The position numbers and the translations under genes are program-made. 12,861 nucleotides of DNA. It comes from Chrysochromulina tobinii (lineage: Eukaryota; Haptophyta; Prymnesiales; Chrysochromulinaceae). The notes under the pieces were generated by a model. The model did not search any database. It saw only the letters and a list, made by a program, of their open reading frames with translations, and was not told the origin of the DNA. Where the stretch lies: NCBI GenBank assembly GCA_001275005.1, contig JWZX01002603.1, forward strand, positions 1-12,861. The letters are read 5' to 3'. Below, piece after piece: positions 1 to 6,402 of the stretch (the first letter of the stretch is position 1; each line of letters starts with the position of its first letter).

Positions 1-24
1 CCTACAAAGTCGACCTCTGTAGCT

Positions 25-193
25 GAACATGAACATGACATGTTATTATGAAGGTACGTGTTCGATTGAAATCGCGAAGGGGCTTCGTCACGTGGACAGC
101 TGGACGTGGAACGTGAACACGAACAAATAACCATGAACAATTGAACATTAACATGGAACATTAACCATGAACATGAACATTAACTATGAACAC
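25..193. repeat. Degenerate GAACAT/TAACAT simple-repeat tract
   Basis: Two patches (about 25-44 and 102-193) are built from variants of GAACAT, GAACATTAAC and CATGAAC in loose tandem, all in the same orientation. Position 32-44 is also an odd-centre palindrome, AACATG-A-CATGTT. The tract is much richer in A and T than the coding DNA that follows. It lies upstream of the carrier gene at 358 and has no open frame worth calling. It is probably a decayed minisatellite; a role in the promoter is not shown. Confidence 0.6.
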
Positions 194-357
194 GCCATCC
201 AGCGGGAAGCAAGATCAGCTTTTGTTAATGTTAGGTAACTTTGTCGTGTGTTAGGTTACTTTAACGCTAACAGTTAACTTTATTCCAACTGCACCCCATA
301 GAACCCCCCAACGCGCGACCTTGCTCTAGGCGAGACTCCGATGTTCATTTAGCACCG
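194..357 (+). promoter_or_regulatory. Upstream/5' UTR region of the carrier gene
   Basis: This stretch separates the simple repeats from the carrier start. It holds two near-identical 13-mers, GTTAGGTAACTTT at 230-242 and GTTAGGTTACTTT at 250-262, exactly 20 bases apart (two turns of the helix), and further TTAAC/GTTAAC words up to 280. The last in-frame stop before the carrier start is TAA at 268-270, and no ATG in that frame occurs between it and 358. A 4-codon ORF (ATG at 341, TAG at 350-352) ends five bases before the carrier ATG. I see no clear TATA box. That this is the promoter is inferred from position only. Confidence 0.4.
341..352 (+). other. Minimal upstream ORF (MFI-stop)
   Basis: ATG TTC ATT TAG, four codons, ends just before the carrier ATG at 358, which itself begins ATG TTC. 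If the transcript starts upstream of 341, ribosomes would meet this start first and could reinitiate or leak to 358. It may also lie outside the transcript. No conservation evidence is available here. Confidence 0.25.
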
Positions 358-1428
358 ATGTTCTCCATGATAGTCGGCTTGTCCGGCATCCAACTCGTCG
401 CGGCTAGCGCCGCCGTGGCCAGCGTCACCGACCGTAGCCGGCTCACGTGCCGCGTGGCGTCGACGCCGCCGACGCCGCCGACGCCGCCCACCCGACGACC
501 CAACGAGCCGAGGAACACCCTGGGCATCCGCCGCCTGCCCAACGGTGTGCGTCATGCGATGGCGGCGGCAGCATCGGGCGCTGCTGGGGTGACGCTCCTC
601 GCGCCCGTGGAGATCGTGCGCGTCAACATGATGCTGACAAAGCAGCCTTTCATCAAGGCGCTCTCGTCGCTGCGAGGTGGCTGGTTCCGTGGCAACTCAG
701 CGGACGCGCTGGCGGCGGCGATGCGCGTGGGCATCACGATGCCCGCGTATGCCATGTTCAAGCGAGCGCTTGTGCGGATCAGCGGCGGCGATGAGCTTCA
801 GCCGATCCCACGCTGGGCCACATTCACGGCCGGTGCCCTCGCTGGCTGTACGGCGACGGTCATCTGCTTCCCACTAGAGGTCGTGCGCACGCGCGCCGCT
901 GCAGGCTGCGACATCGACAACGTGGCTGCATGCCTCGTCACCCTCGCAGACACGGAGGGCTTCCTGTCGCTGTACGGTGGCCTTGTGACCACCCTCGCCG
1001 GCGTTCTGCCGTTCAACGCCATCAAACTGGCCTCGTATGACTTTTTGCGCGACCAAGCGCTGCGGCAGAGGATGGGTGCTGCACGGCCCGCACCCGGCTC
1101 CGCCGAGGCGCAGCGCATCTCGCTGCCGCCCGCGACGACGGCCGCGATCGCCGCGTGGGGAGGCGTGCTCGCCGCGACCTCTTGCTTCCCCCTTGAAGTC
1201 GTCCGTCGTCGCCAGATGATGGGTGAGTTCGTCGGCCTCTCGGTGCCCGGAGCGATCGCGGCGCTGAGTCGAAAGGAGGGCGTGGCGGCGCTCATGGCGG
1301 GCGCCAACCTGAACATCGTCAAGGTCGCCATCGGCAACTCGATTGGCTTCGTGCTGTATGAGGCCTTCATGGACGTCTTGCAAGTACACGGCCGATCGCC
1401 GCCTTGGGAGAAGAAGCGCTCGTGCTAG
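358..1428 (+). CDS. Mitochondrial carrier family (SLC25-type) transporter
   Basis: A 356-residue membrane carrier with the three-fold repeat of the SLC25 family, which exchanges nucleotides, cofactors or metabolites across organelle inner membranes. The signature P-x-[DE]-x-x-[RK] occurs three times: PVEIVR at 83-88, PLEVVR at 172-177 and PLEVVR at 278-283. Repeats 2 and 3 carry the following EG (200-201 and 307-308). Repeat 3 reads VVRRRQMMG, close to the RRRMxx seen in adenine-nucleotide, CoA and Brittle1-type carriers, so a nucleotide-like substrate is plausible but not proven. Residues 1-65 precede the first repeat and include a TPP-TPP-TPP run (encoded by a 9-base triplication); they may be a targeting extension. 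Length is usual for the family with an extended N-terminus. 358 is the first in-frame ATG after the stop at 268. No intron is needed. The family call is firm; the substrate is unknown. Confidence 0.93.
   Translation: MFSMIVGLSGIQLVAASAAVASVTDRSRLTCRVASTPPTPPTPPTRRPNEPRNTLGIRRLPNGVRHAMAAAASGAAGVTLLAPVEIVRVNMMLTKQPFIKALSSLRGGWFRGNSADALAAAMRVGITMPAYAMFKRALVRISGGDELQPIPRWATFTAGALAGCTATVICFPLEVVRTRAAAGCDIDNVAACLVTLADTEGFLSLYGGLVTTLAGVLPFNAIKLASYDFLRDQALRQRMGAARPAPGSAEAQRISLPPATTAAIAAWGGVLAATSCFPLEVVRRRQMMGEFVGLSVPGAIAALSRKEGVAALMAGANLNIVKVAIGNSIGFVLYEAFMDVLQVHGRSPPWEKKRSC
462..488 (+). repeat. 9-base triplication coding for TPP x3
   Basis: GACGCCGCC is present three times without mismatch at 462-470, 471-479 and 480-488. 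In the carrier frame it gives Thr-Pro-Pro three times, just before the first carrier repeat. It keeps the frame and looks like a slippage expansion in a tolerant linker. Confidence 0.85.
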
Positions 1429-1566
1429 AACGAGGGAAAGTACAATGAGTAATTCTCCTGTTTTGCCGGGTCTAAAGAACGACACGCAAGTTCACCAGAA
1501 CCAACATCGCGAACCCGCTTCGCATTTCACGCTACCGGTCGGCTCGATTGCCTTTCTGCCTGCCTC

Positions 1567-2340
1567 ATGCCCTCCGGCAACCTCGTCCAGGAGACCGTTG
1601 GCCGTTATGAGCAGCCGCCCACTCCGCGAAGTGCCGCCATGCAGGCCGCTTTAGGTGGGCAAGGCGCTAAAGCCGTGATGAATCACCCTCAGAATGATGA
1701 GCACGTGCGACCGGCGCTCTACTATGTGCACATGCCGCTGCATAGCGCTTCAAACGACGACCTACCCGCAGGCCGCAGTAAGCATCAGGCACGGAGAACC
1801 AACGACTCCGACCTGACTATCTTGCATCACCGAGAGTACGTGCCCAAGCCACCTCCACCGCCGCTGCTGGCCCTACACCAAACTGCTTACAAGCAGTACG
1901 TGGATGAGCTGGCAAGGGTCACACAGCACGATGGGCTCGTCGGCATTGCGGCGCACGCGGCAGCCGTGCAGGCCGTGTACGGGAGCACCGCCGCCGTTCC
2001 AGGCCGACCTCCACGCCCGCCGACTGCACCTAAAGGAATGTTGGTCGGCACGCCACGGCCCGCAAAGCAGCCGAGCGGCTGGCAGCCCCGAACGCCGCGG
2101 TCTACGCCTCCAGTGCCGTCTCACGTGGTCAGCGGCGGCGCAAGCGCGCGCGAGCGGGCGCTCCGTCGCAGCCAGAGCTTCGATTTCGTGCGGCGGAACA
2201 AGGTCGCCGCCGCGTCCACGCCTCGAACCCCAAGCGCCGTGAGAGCCGAGAGGGAATCTCACTGGAAGCTCCGGCGCTTCGAGCGCGTGCAGTCGCGCGT
2301 GCTCTCTCGGCCCTCGTCGGCAGCGGGGCTGCACTCGTGA
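1567..2340 (+). CDS. Unrecognised disordered, Pro/Arg/Ser-rich protein
   Basis: I do not recognise this 257-residue protein. It opens with 40 residues of mixed composition. A more structured-looking part follows (about 45-145, including YYVHMPLH and an Ala-rich helix-like stretch at 126-138), with a run of five prolines at 95-99. The C-terminal third is basic and probably disordered, with TPR/TPS-type motifs (PRTPRSTPP at 174-182, STPRTPS at 217-223), an RRSQSFDF segment, an arginine-rich end and a final SRPSSAA at 248-253. It contains RPPTAP at 150-155, similar to SRPSTAP in the AP2 protein at 6600-9374. 1567 is the first in-frame ATG after a TAA at 1450-1452, 138 bases from the carrier stop. 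Third codon positions are fairly GC-rich, which supports coding. No membrane segment or signal peptide is seen. RP-[ST]-rich motifs occur in cytoskeletal and flagellar proteins, but that is only a hint. Confidence 0.6.
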   Translation: MPSGNLVQETVGRYEQPPTPRSAAMQAALGGQGAKAVMNHPQNDEHVRPALYYVHMPLHSASNDDLPAGRSKHQARRTNDSDLTILHHREYVPKPPPPPLLALHQTAYKQYVDELARVTQHDGLVGIAAHAAAVQAVYGSTAAVPGRPPRPPTAPKGMLVGTPRPAKQPSGWQPRTPRSTPPVPSHVVSGGASARERALRRSQSFDFVRRNKVAAASTPRTPSAVRAERESHWKLRRFERVQSRVLSRPSSAAGLHS

Positions 2341-2819
2341 CCTCGTCGGATCAGTACACGGCCCGGTCGGCCGTACACGCGGTGCATGGACCGAGTCTCA
2401 TCTGTGCCTGCCCTCCCTGGCGCTTCGACTGCTAGGCCTCTCAGTCGTGTCATCTGCAGCTCGGCGTCTCGACGGTACGACAAGTTTGTGCGAGAGGTAT
2501 CAGCGGCTGTATGTCAAGTTAGTAGATGGTCGGTTTGTCCGCTAACTTGTAAGAGCTTGTCGGCCTGTGAGTCGCTTTGATAACGCATACGGCCGATCGG
2601 CGCAGGCGCCAGCCGAGCGGTTCCGCGGGAGCGCGACGCTGCCGAACACGTGCTCCCCGGACGCCCCGCTATGCTTTCTTCTCGCCCTACCTCTGACGTC
2701 TGTATTCGCGCCTGTCTTTCGCGCGCTCTTGCCTCTGGCTCCGCGACACCGCCGTACACCGCCGTACACCGCCGTACACCGCCTGGCTTCTCTTTCTTGG
2801 ATTTGTGCTTGGCTAGAGC
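2341..2819. other. Region without a convincing gene
   Basis: 479 bases between the stop at 2338-2340 and the possible minus-strand CDS ending at 2820. Overlapping open frames exist on both strands, but none has recognisable protein content or consistent codon bias. The region holds the triple decamer at 2751-2780 and one copy of the 24-base direct repeat (2789-2812). It is likely 3' UTR of the plus gene and of the minus CDS, which converge here. Confidence 0.5.
2751..2780. repeat. Decamer tandem repeat GCCGTACACC x3
   Basis: Three perfect copies of GCCGTACACC at 2751-2760, 2761-2770 and 2771-2780, preceded by the related CCGCGACACC. The period is 10, the same as the unrelated GACATCATCA array 600 bases away. 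A partial variant (GGCCGTACACGC) occurs near 2369. Probably a slippage microsatellite. Confidence 0.9.
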
Positions 2820-2860
2820 TTACCCTGCCCTCCTGATCTCTTTCTTGGATTTGTCCTTGG
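2789..2860. repeat. Spaced 24-base direct repeat, period 48
   Basis: Copies lie at 2789-2812 and 2837-2860, starting TCTCTTTCTTGG and ending CTTGG, with one mismatch (G/C at the 19th base). On the minus strand each copy encodes an AK-[DH]-KSKKE lysine-rich segment in the frame of the CDS ending at 2820. The stop codon of that CDS falls between the two copies, so the second coding-like copy lies just after the stop, still in frame. Confidence 0.85.
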
Positions 2861-3383
2861 CAGCTCTTTCTGTGCGCCTGGCAGGTCGTCCACCTGCGTC
2901 GGCGTGGCCATCGTGTGCCCTCCTTGACGAATCCGCAGGCTGGGGCTCGGCGCGCTGATTGCGTTCGGCGCCCAAAGACACGTCGGAGGACCCGATCACA
3001 CCGCCCCCGCCAATGTGTGAGTACTTGTCGAGTTGCTTTCGGAGCCCCCGCGGGACGTAGCCGCGATCCATTGCATGCGTGAGGTCGAGCCCTTCCCGCC
3101 GCAGCGCCGTCTCGGCCACCCGGATCGCCGCGACGGCGCTCTCCGCCACACGCGCCGGGCACGCAGGCGTGTCCCACGGGCACATGATCGTACTCGAGGT
3201 CTGCAGCCTCAATGGGCACTGATCGTGCAGGGTCGGGTGCACCCAGCGCGCGCCGAGCTTGCGTGACGTCGCCAGGTATGTGTGGAGCAGACGCCCTGTC
3301 GCAGGCACGGGCGCCTCACAGTCGCGCCCAAAACGCACGAACCTGATGAGGGAGGCAACCAACCAGAGGCCATCGGAGGCCAT
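2820..3383 (-). CDS. Possible hypothetical protein, boundaries uncertain
   Basis: I do not recognise this 187-residue frame. Its middle (roughly residues 31-120) looks like real protein: third positions are strongly G/C, and the sequence has helix-like parts (ESAVAAIRVAETALRREG), a possible Cys pair (MCPWDTPAC) and DRGYVPRGL followed by a Gly run. The C-terminal 50 residues are polar and Lys/Arg-rich. The ATG at 3381-3383 lies in the degenerate end of the decamer array, with an in-frame TGA at 3390-3392 upstream, so the true start may be further in or on another exon. The stop TAA lies inside GGGTAAGC, a good 5' splice-site match, so the gene may also continue beyond an intron. It follows the glycosyltransferase-like gene on the same strand. 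It could be an independent gene, a terminal exon or a remnant. A competing 225-residue frame (2542-3219) has weaker codon bias. Confidence 0.4.
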   Translation of the reverse strand: MASDGLWLVASLIRFVRFGRDCEAPVPATGRLLHTYLATSRKLGARWVHPTLHDQCPLRLQTSSTIMCPWDTPACPARVAESAVAAIRVAETALRREGLDLTHAMDRGYVPRGLRKQLDKYSHIGGGGVIGSSDVSLGAERNQRAEPQPADSSRRAHDGHADAGGRPARRTERAAKDKSKKEIRRAG

Positions 3384-3425
3384 CAGAGGTCACCAGACAC
3401 CATCAGACATCATCAGACGCCATCA
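3366..3425. repeat. Decamer array, block 1 (6 degenerate units)
   Basis: Units of 10 bases in register: GAGGCCATCG, GAGGCCATCA, GAGGTCACCA, GACACCATCA, GACATCATCA, GACGCCATCA. It belongs to the same family as block 2 at 3471-3560 but is more diverged toward the left end, as expected of an array that decays at its edges. The last unit of this block matches the seventh unit of block 2. Confidence 0.85.
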
Positions 3426-3431
3426 AAGCCG

Positions 3432-3466
3432 CACGAACCGAGCCAGGCCAAAATCACGAGCTTGCA
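3432..3466 (-). repeat. 35-base duplicate of the 3' end of the neighbouring gene
   Basis: The 35 bases 3432-3466 repeat 3559-3593 (offset 127) with 32 identities. The copy at 3559-3593 lies inside the coding end of the minus-strand gene at 3538-4500. The copy here lies between the two decamer blocks and on the minus strand reads QARDFGLARFVRL followed by TGA (3423-3425). The three differences (3446/3573, 3453/3580, 3462/3589) are all synonymous in the gene frame (CTG/TTG Leu, GAT/GAC Asp, CAA/CAG Gln). Decamer block plus 35-mer therefore forms a higher-order repeat that includes a gene end. Confidence 0.9.
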
Positions 3467-3470
3467 TTCA

Positions 3471-3560
3471 GACATCATCAGACATCATCAGACATCATCA
3501 GACATCATCAGACATCATCAGACATCATCAGACGCCATCAGAAATTATCAGACATCATCA
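3471..3560. repeat. Decamer array, block 2 (9 units of GACATCATCA)
   Basis: Six perfect copies of GACATCATCA (3471-3530) are followed by GACGCCATCA, GAAATTATCA and one more perfect copy. As 10 is not a multiple of 3, each frame cycles through the same 30 bases. The minus strand (TGATGATGTC) therefore meets TGA in all three frames, while the plus strand is open in all three, which explains the long spurious plus-strand frames here. It supplies the stop codon of the minus-strand gene at 3538. Confidence 0.95.
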
Positions 3561-4500
3561 CGAACCGAGCCAAGCCAAAGTCACGAGCCTGCAGCAGGGG
3601 CATGAAGCGCACTGCAACGCTCTCTCTGAGGACGTGGGTGATGTGATGCGCCCAGTAAAAGTGCGACCACGAGCGCACGCGCACAAACGACGCGCCTCGA
3701 GCACGCAACTCGTGCGTATACCCGCTGAAATTCTCATGGATGCGCGCGAAGCTGCTCGCCACCGCCGGCGTCGCTACAAACCACCAGTCAAGCACATAGA
3801 GGCTGTGCTCGAGAAGGAGTGTCGCCTTGGGCACCTGCGCATCGGCGCGTAGATTGAGCCGGGCGAGCGACGGGCTTTCCATGAGCCAACCCTTGCCGCT
3901 CAGGCCGACGCAGTCGGCGGCTCCATCGCTAGCCACATGAACGCCTGCGGGGCGGCAGCCGCACGCCTCGAACATCGCTGGCTGCTCAGCTATGGGCACG
4001 CCGTCCACCGCGCTGAAGCGGTGCTGGCAAGATTGCGGCAGCCACAGAGACGGCTGGGCATGGGCGTCGGCGAGCAGCGATGGGAGCGGCACGTCCTCGT
4101 ACAGCAGGAGGTCGTGGCGCGAGACCATCACGAGAGCGATCTCCTTTGGCACCATGGCCACCACTCGTGACAGTGAGAGATGCAGGCTAGACACGGTGCG
4201 CAGCTTGCGGTGCACAGGCTCGTGCAGGCTCGCCTTGGGACGATAGACCTCGGAAAAGGTTTCTGCGAGTTCAGGATTCCAAGAATGTATAAAGATGTCC
4301 ACTGCAAGCCCAGCAAGGTGGGCCGCAGCGACCACGTGCCGCTTGAGCCCTTCCGCTGCCGTCCGCACTATGGCTCGCCGAGACTGGTTGAGCAGAGCGA
4401 GCTGATCCGGCGCGCTGTGATCGTTCAGCCCGTTCCGCCAGGACGCGACGCGGCCGCAAAGGCAAAGCCGCTGCGGCGCGGTCTGCCGGTCTGTCGGCAT
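3538..4500 (-). CDS. Probable glycosyltransferase-like protein (IHSWNP/RxD type)
   Basis: A 320-residue frame. Residues 67-76 (VDIFIHSWNP) followed by VYRPKASLHEP (85-95), then SLHLSLSRVV and VMVSRHDLLL (124-133), match the layout of a glycosyltransferase-like family with a 'VDIFIHTWNPE ... YKPK ... S ... RxDL' core, in which the R-x-D element stands where a DxD-type sugar-nucleotide/metal site is expected. VLDWWFVATPAVASSF (237-252) and SHFYWAHH (279-286) fit the later part of that fold. A role in glycan or polysaccharide synthesis follows from the family; the sugar and acceptor are unknown. No signal peptide or membrane anchor is seen. 4500 is the first ATG after an in-frame TGA at 4552-4554, so either the protein is cytosolic or an upstream exon is missing. 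The end is odd: after RDFGLARFV the frame runs into the decamer array and stops as MMSDNF. GC-rich third positions support coding. The family name is given from memory of motifs. Confidence 0.65.
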   Translation of the reverse strand: MPTDRQTAPQRLCLCGRVASWRNGLNDHSAPDQLALLNQSRRAIVRTAAEGLKRHVVAAAHLAGLAVDIFIHSWNPELAETFSEVYRPKASLHEPVHRKLRTVSSLHLSLSRVVAMVPKEIALVMVSRHDLLLYEDVPLPSLLADAHAQPSLWLPQSCQHRFSAVDGVPIAEQPAMFEACGCRPAGVHVASDGAADCVGLSGKGWLMESPSLARLNLRADAQVPKATLLLEHSLYVLDWWFVATPAVASSFARIHENFSGYTHELRARGASFVRVRSWSHFYWAHHITHVLRESVAVRFMPLLQARDFGLARFVMMSDNF

Positions 4501-5121
4501 TTCGCATTCGGCCTGTGAAGTCTCGGCAAAGCGGTCGCAAAGGCGAGCGGGTCATGTGTACAGTAGCTTTGATGAACGGCAATTCAACGCATGTCAACGT
4601 TTCAACGCGCGACCAGGTTTACCGGGTTGCTCAATTCCGCGTTCACGGCAGTCAGTGGTCTTTTGTTCACGTGAAATGTGAACGTGTGTCTTACATTGTA
4701 CCTCTGAGAATCACATTTTTAGAACGATAGGCATGCGAAGCGACTAATAATAAGTACCGCTCTTGTACCACATGCGAAAAAGCCCTTCAAGTCTTTGCGT
4801 ATTGTGCGCCGCGATCACCACTCACCGACGCTTCATCGACGCTTTCAAGTCTGCTACCGGTACTCGTTCGTGCCTCGTCAAAAAGATCGGTAAGGGTGAC
4901 AGACACAGGACGCAGACGGTAGTTAGTACCTCACACGGAACACACAACCAACACACACGATACATCGAACGCAGAAATAGGTCGTCAGGCTGTCAGGCAT
5001 GGAGTCCCTGAGAGTCAGAGTGCTCAGACCACGCCTCCGAGACACACACACTGTTACATCACTCTGGTAAACTCTGTACTCGGGTCTTTACTCTCTCACA
5101 CTTGGAATCTTCGTAGACGTC
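4501..5121. other. Intergenic region, AT-richer
   Basis: 621 bases between two minus-strand genes, so it should contain the 3' UTR of the gene at 5122-6402 and the promoter and 5' UTR of the gene at 3538-4500. Base composition is closer to even than in the coding DNA. It contains a short CA-rich stretch near 4937-4960 and an AT-rich patch at about 4715-4755. The open frames inside are short, without GC3 bias or recognisable content. I find no tRNA, clear TATA box or repeat array. Confidence 0.55.
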
Positions 5122-6402
5122 CTACGTACGCACTGTCAATTTCTCTGTCCACTCAATCTTGAGCACCTCGTCCCACTTTTTCGCCACCTCCTGCAGCGCA
5201 AACTTGGAGGGTGCACCGAAGACCTCCTCCTTGGGTACACCGCGCTCGATGAGCAGCTTCTTGAGTGGCATGAAGCCGATCGCGTCGATGCTGATCTGCT
5301 CCAAGGCGAACGACTTTCTGCAGGCGGTCGCCACCTCCTCAGCTGCCTTGAGCTTCATGGCAGCGATCCGTTGCGCCACGCGTTCCGCCGCCAAGGCGGC
5401 CTCCTCCTCCTCGGTTTGGGCCTCGGCGAGCTTGGCTGCCTCGGCCGCCTCGGCCTCTGCTTGTGCAACCTTCGCCTTCACTGTTTCCTCCTCGGCTGCC
5501 GACATGAGGTCAGCCGCGGAAGACCCAAGGGCAGTGACCGGCTCCACCTTTCGCGCCGTCTTTTTGTGCTCGGTGCCAATGGCATCGTCGATGGCGCGCT
5601 TGTCGCCCGGCTCGAAGGCAAGCGCACTCTTCTGGCTGTTGGCCGTGAGCCGCCGCAAGTACAGCTGCTCGTCCTCGCGCTTCGGGTCGAAAGGGTGGAT
5701 GACCTTCTCGCACTTGGGCTGCAGCCGGCAGCGCTCGGAGAAGCCTTTGTCCGGCTCGTCGGTCGAGCGAGGAACGATCGGCCGCTTCGACTTGAGCTGA
5801 GCCTGCAGCCGCGTGTGGAACTGCGCCCCACTCTCGTGCGTGCCGCGCGGGAAGATGAGCGGGCTCGGCGACGTTTTGGCCATCTCCATCCGGCACTCGA
5901 ACTCCTGGACGGTCTCGCGGGCCGTCTTGGGCAGCACGATGCAGTTGGGCGTCTCGTTCGCCTTGACGGCGATCATGCGCTTCGCGAAGAGCGCCTCGTC
6001 CTCGGGTGCCGTCAGCGGGATGATGATCGCCTCAGTCGCTTGCCGATGCGCGTCCAACCGGCGGATGAATGCGTCTGAGCTTTCGACCTTGCGCTTTGGC
6101 AAGACTAGCCGGTGCGTGAGAGTCTGTGCGCTTTTGCGCAGCTCCCGCTCCATTTCCTTTTCAAAGGCGGAAAAGGGCAGCAACTTGCCCTTGCCCGCGC
6201 CCCGCGCCGCCGGTGCACGAAACTCTGCAGCAGTGGCAAGGACCTGAATCTGCTGCAGCGGGTCCATCAGCTGGTTGATCGGCCGCCCGCCGAGCAGCAA
6301 CCTGCCAAGGTCGACGAGGGACTCGGGGAAGTCCTCACCGTAGTCATATGCGAAGAGGGTCTCTGCCTCCTCCTCATGTGCTCGACTCCATTCTTCCGCC
6401 AT
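5122..6402 (-). CDS. Unnamed ~27-residue-repeat protein with coiled coil and SAP-like C-terminus
   Basis: A 426-residue, probably soluble protein that I cannot assign to a named family. After an acidic N-terminus (1-60), residues 101-265 hold six tandem units of 26-29 residues. Aligned on proline they read P-x4-E-x4-[FL]-x2-R-[LMC]. The prolines are at 102, 129, 158, 185, 211 and 237, with phenylalanine or leucine ten residues on and arginine thirteen on; the last unit has one extra residue. A weaker seventh unit may precede them at 76. Residues 300-365 are an Ala/Glu/Lys-rich coiled coil. Residues 373-410 (GFMPLKKLLIERGVPKEEV and following) resemble SAP-like helical motifs with an 'MP-x-KxLL-x-x-RGV' core. 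Such layouts suggest a scaffold or nucleic-acid or protein-binding role, which is inference. The ATG at 6400-6402 is suited as start; the gene diverges from the AP2 gene at 6600. Strong GC3 bias and clear repeats make the CDS call safe. Confidence 0.88.
   Translation of the reverse strand: MAEEWSRAHEEEAETLFAYDYGEDFPESLVDLGRLLLGGRPINQLMDPLQQIQVLATAAEFRAPAARGAGKGKLLPFSAFEKEMERELRKSAQTLTHRLVLPKRKVESSDAFIRRLDAHRQATEAIIIPLTAPEDEALFAKRMIAVKANETPNCIVLPKTARETVQEFECRMEMAKTSPSPLIFPRGTHESGAQFHTRLQAQLKSKRPIVPRSTDEPDKGFSERCRLQPKCEKVIHPFDPKREDEQLYLRRLTANSQKSALAFEPGDKRAIDDAIGTEHKKTARKVEPVTALGSSAADLMSAAEEETVKAKVAQAEAEAAEAAKLAEAQTEEEEAALAAERVAQRIAAMKLKAAEEVATACRKSFALEQISIDAIGFMPLKKLLIERGVPKEEVFGAPSKFALQEVAKKWDEVLKIEWTEKLTVRT

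Noticed and set aside
225-262. TTAGG words as telomere-like repeat
   Set aside because: Only two separated copies, not tandem, and not followed by GG; no telomeric array.
1445-1654. Short plus-strand ORF starting MSNSPVLPG between the carrier and the next gene
   Set aside because: Overlaps the better-supported frame at 1567 and has no recognisable content.
2542-3219. 225-codon minus-strand frame overlapping the 2820-3383 CDS
   Set aside because: Composition is Arg/Gly-rich as expected for a shifted frame of GC-rich DNA, and codon bias favours the other frame.
3366-3560. Possible CRISPR array
   Set aside because: Units are 10 bases with no spacers, in a eukaryotic context; it is a simple tandem repeat.
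3259-3852. 197-codon plus-strand frame through the decamer array
   Set aside because: It is open only because the array has no stop in any plus-strand frame; the rest is the antisense of the glycosyltransferase-like gene.
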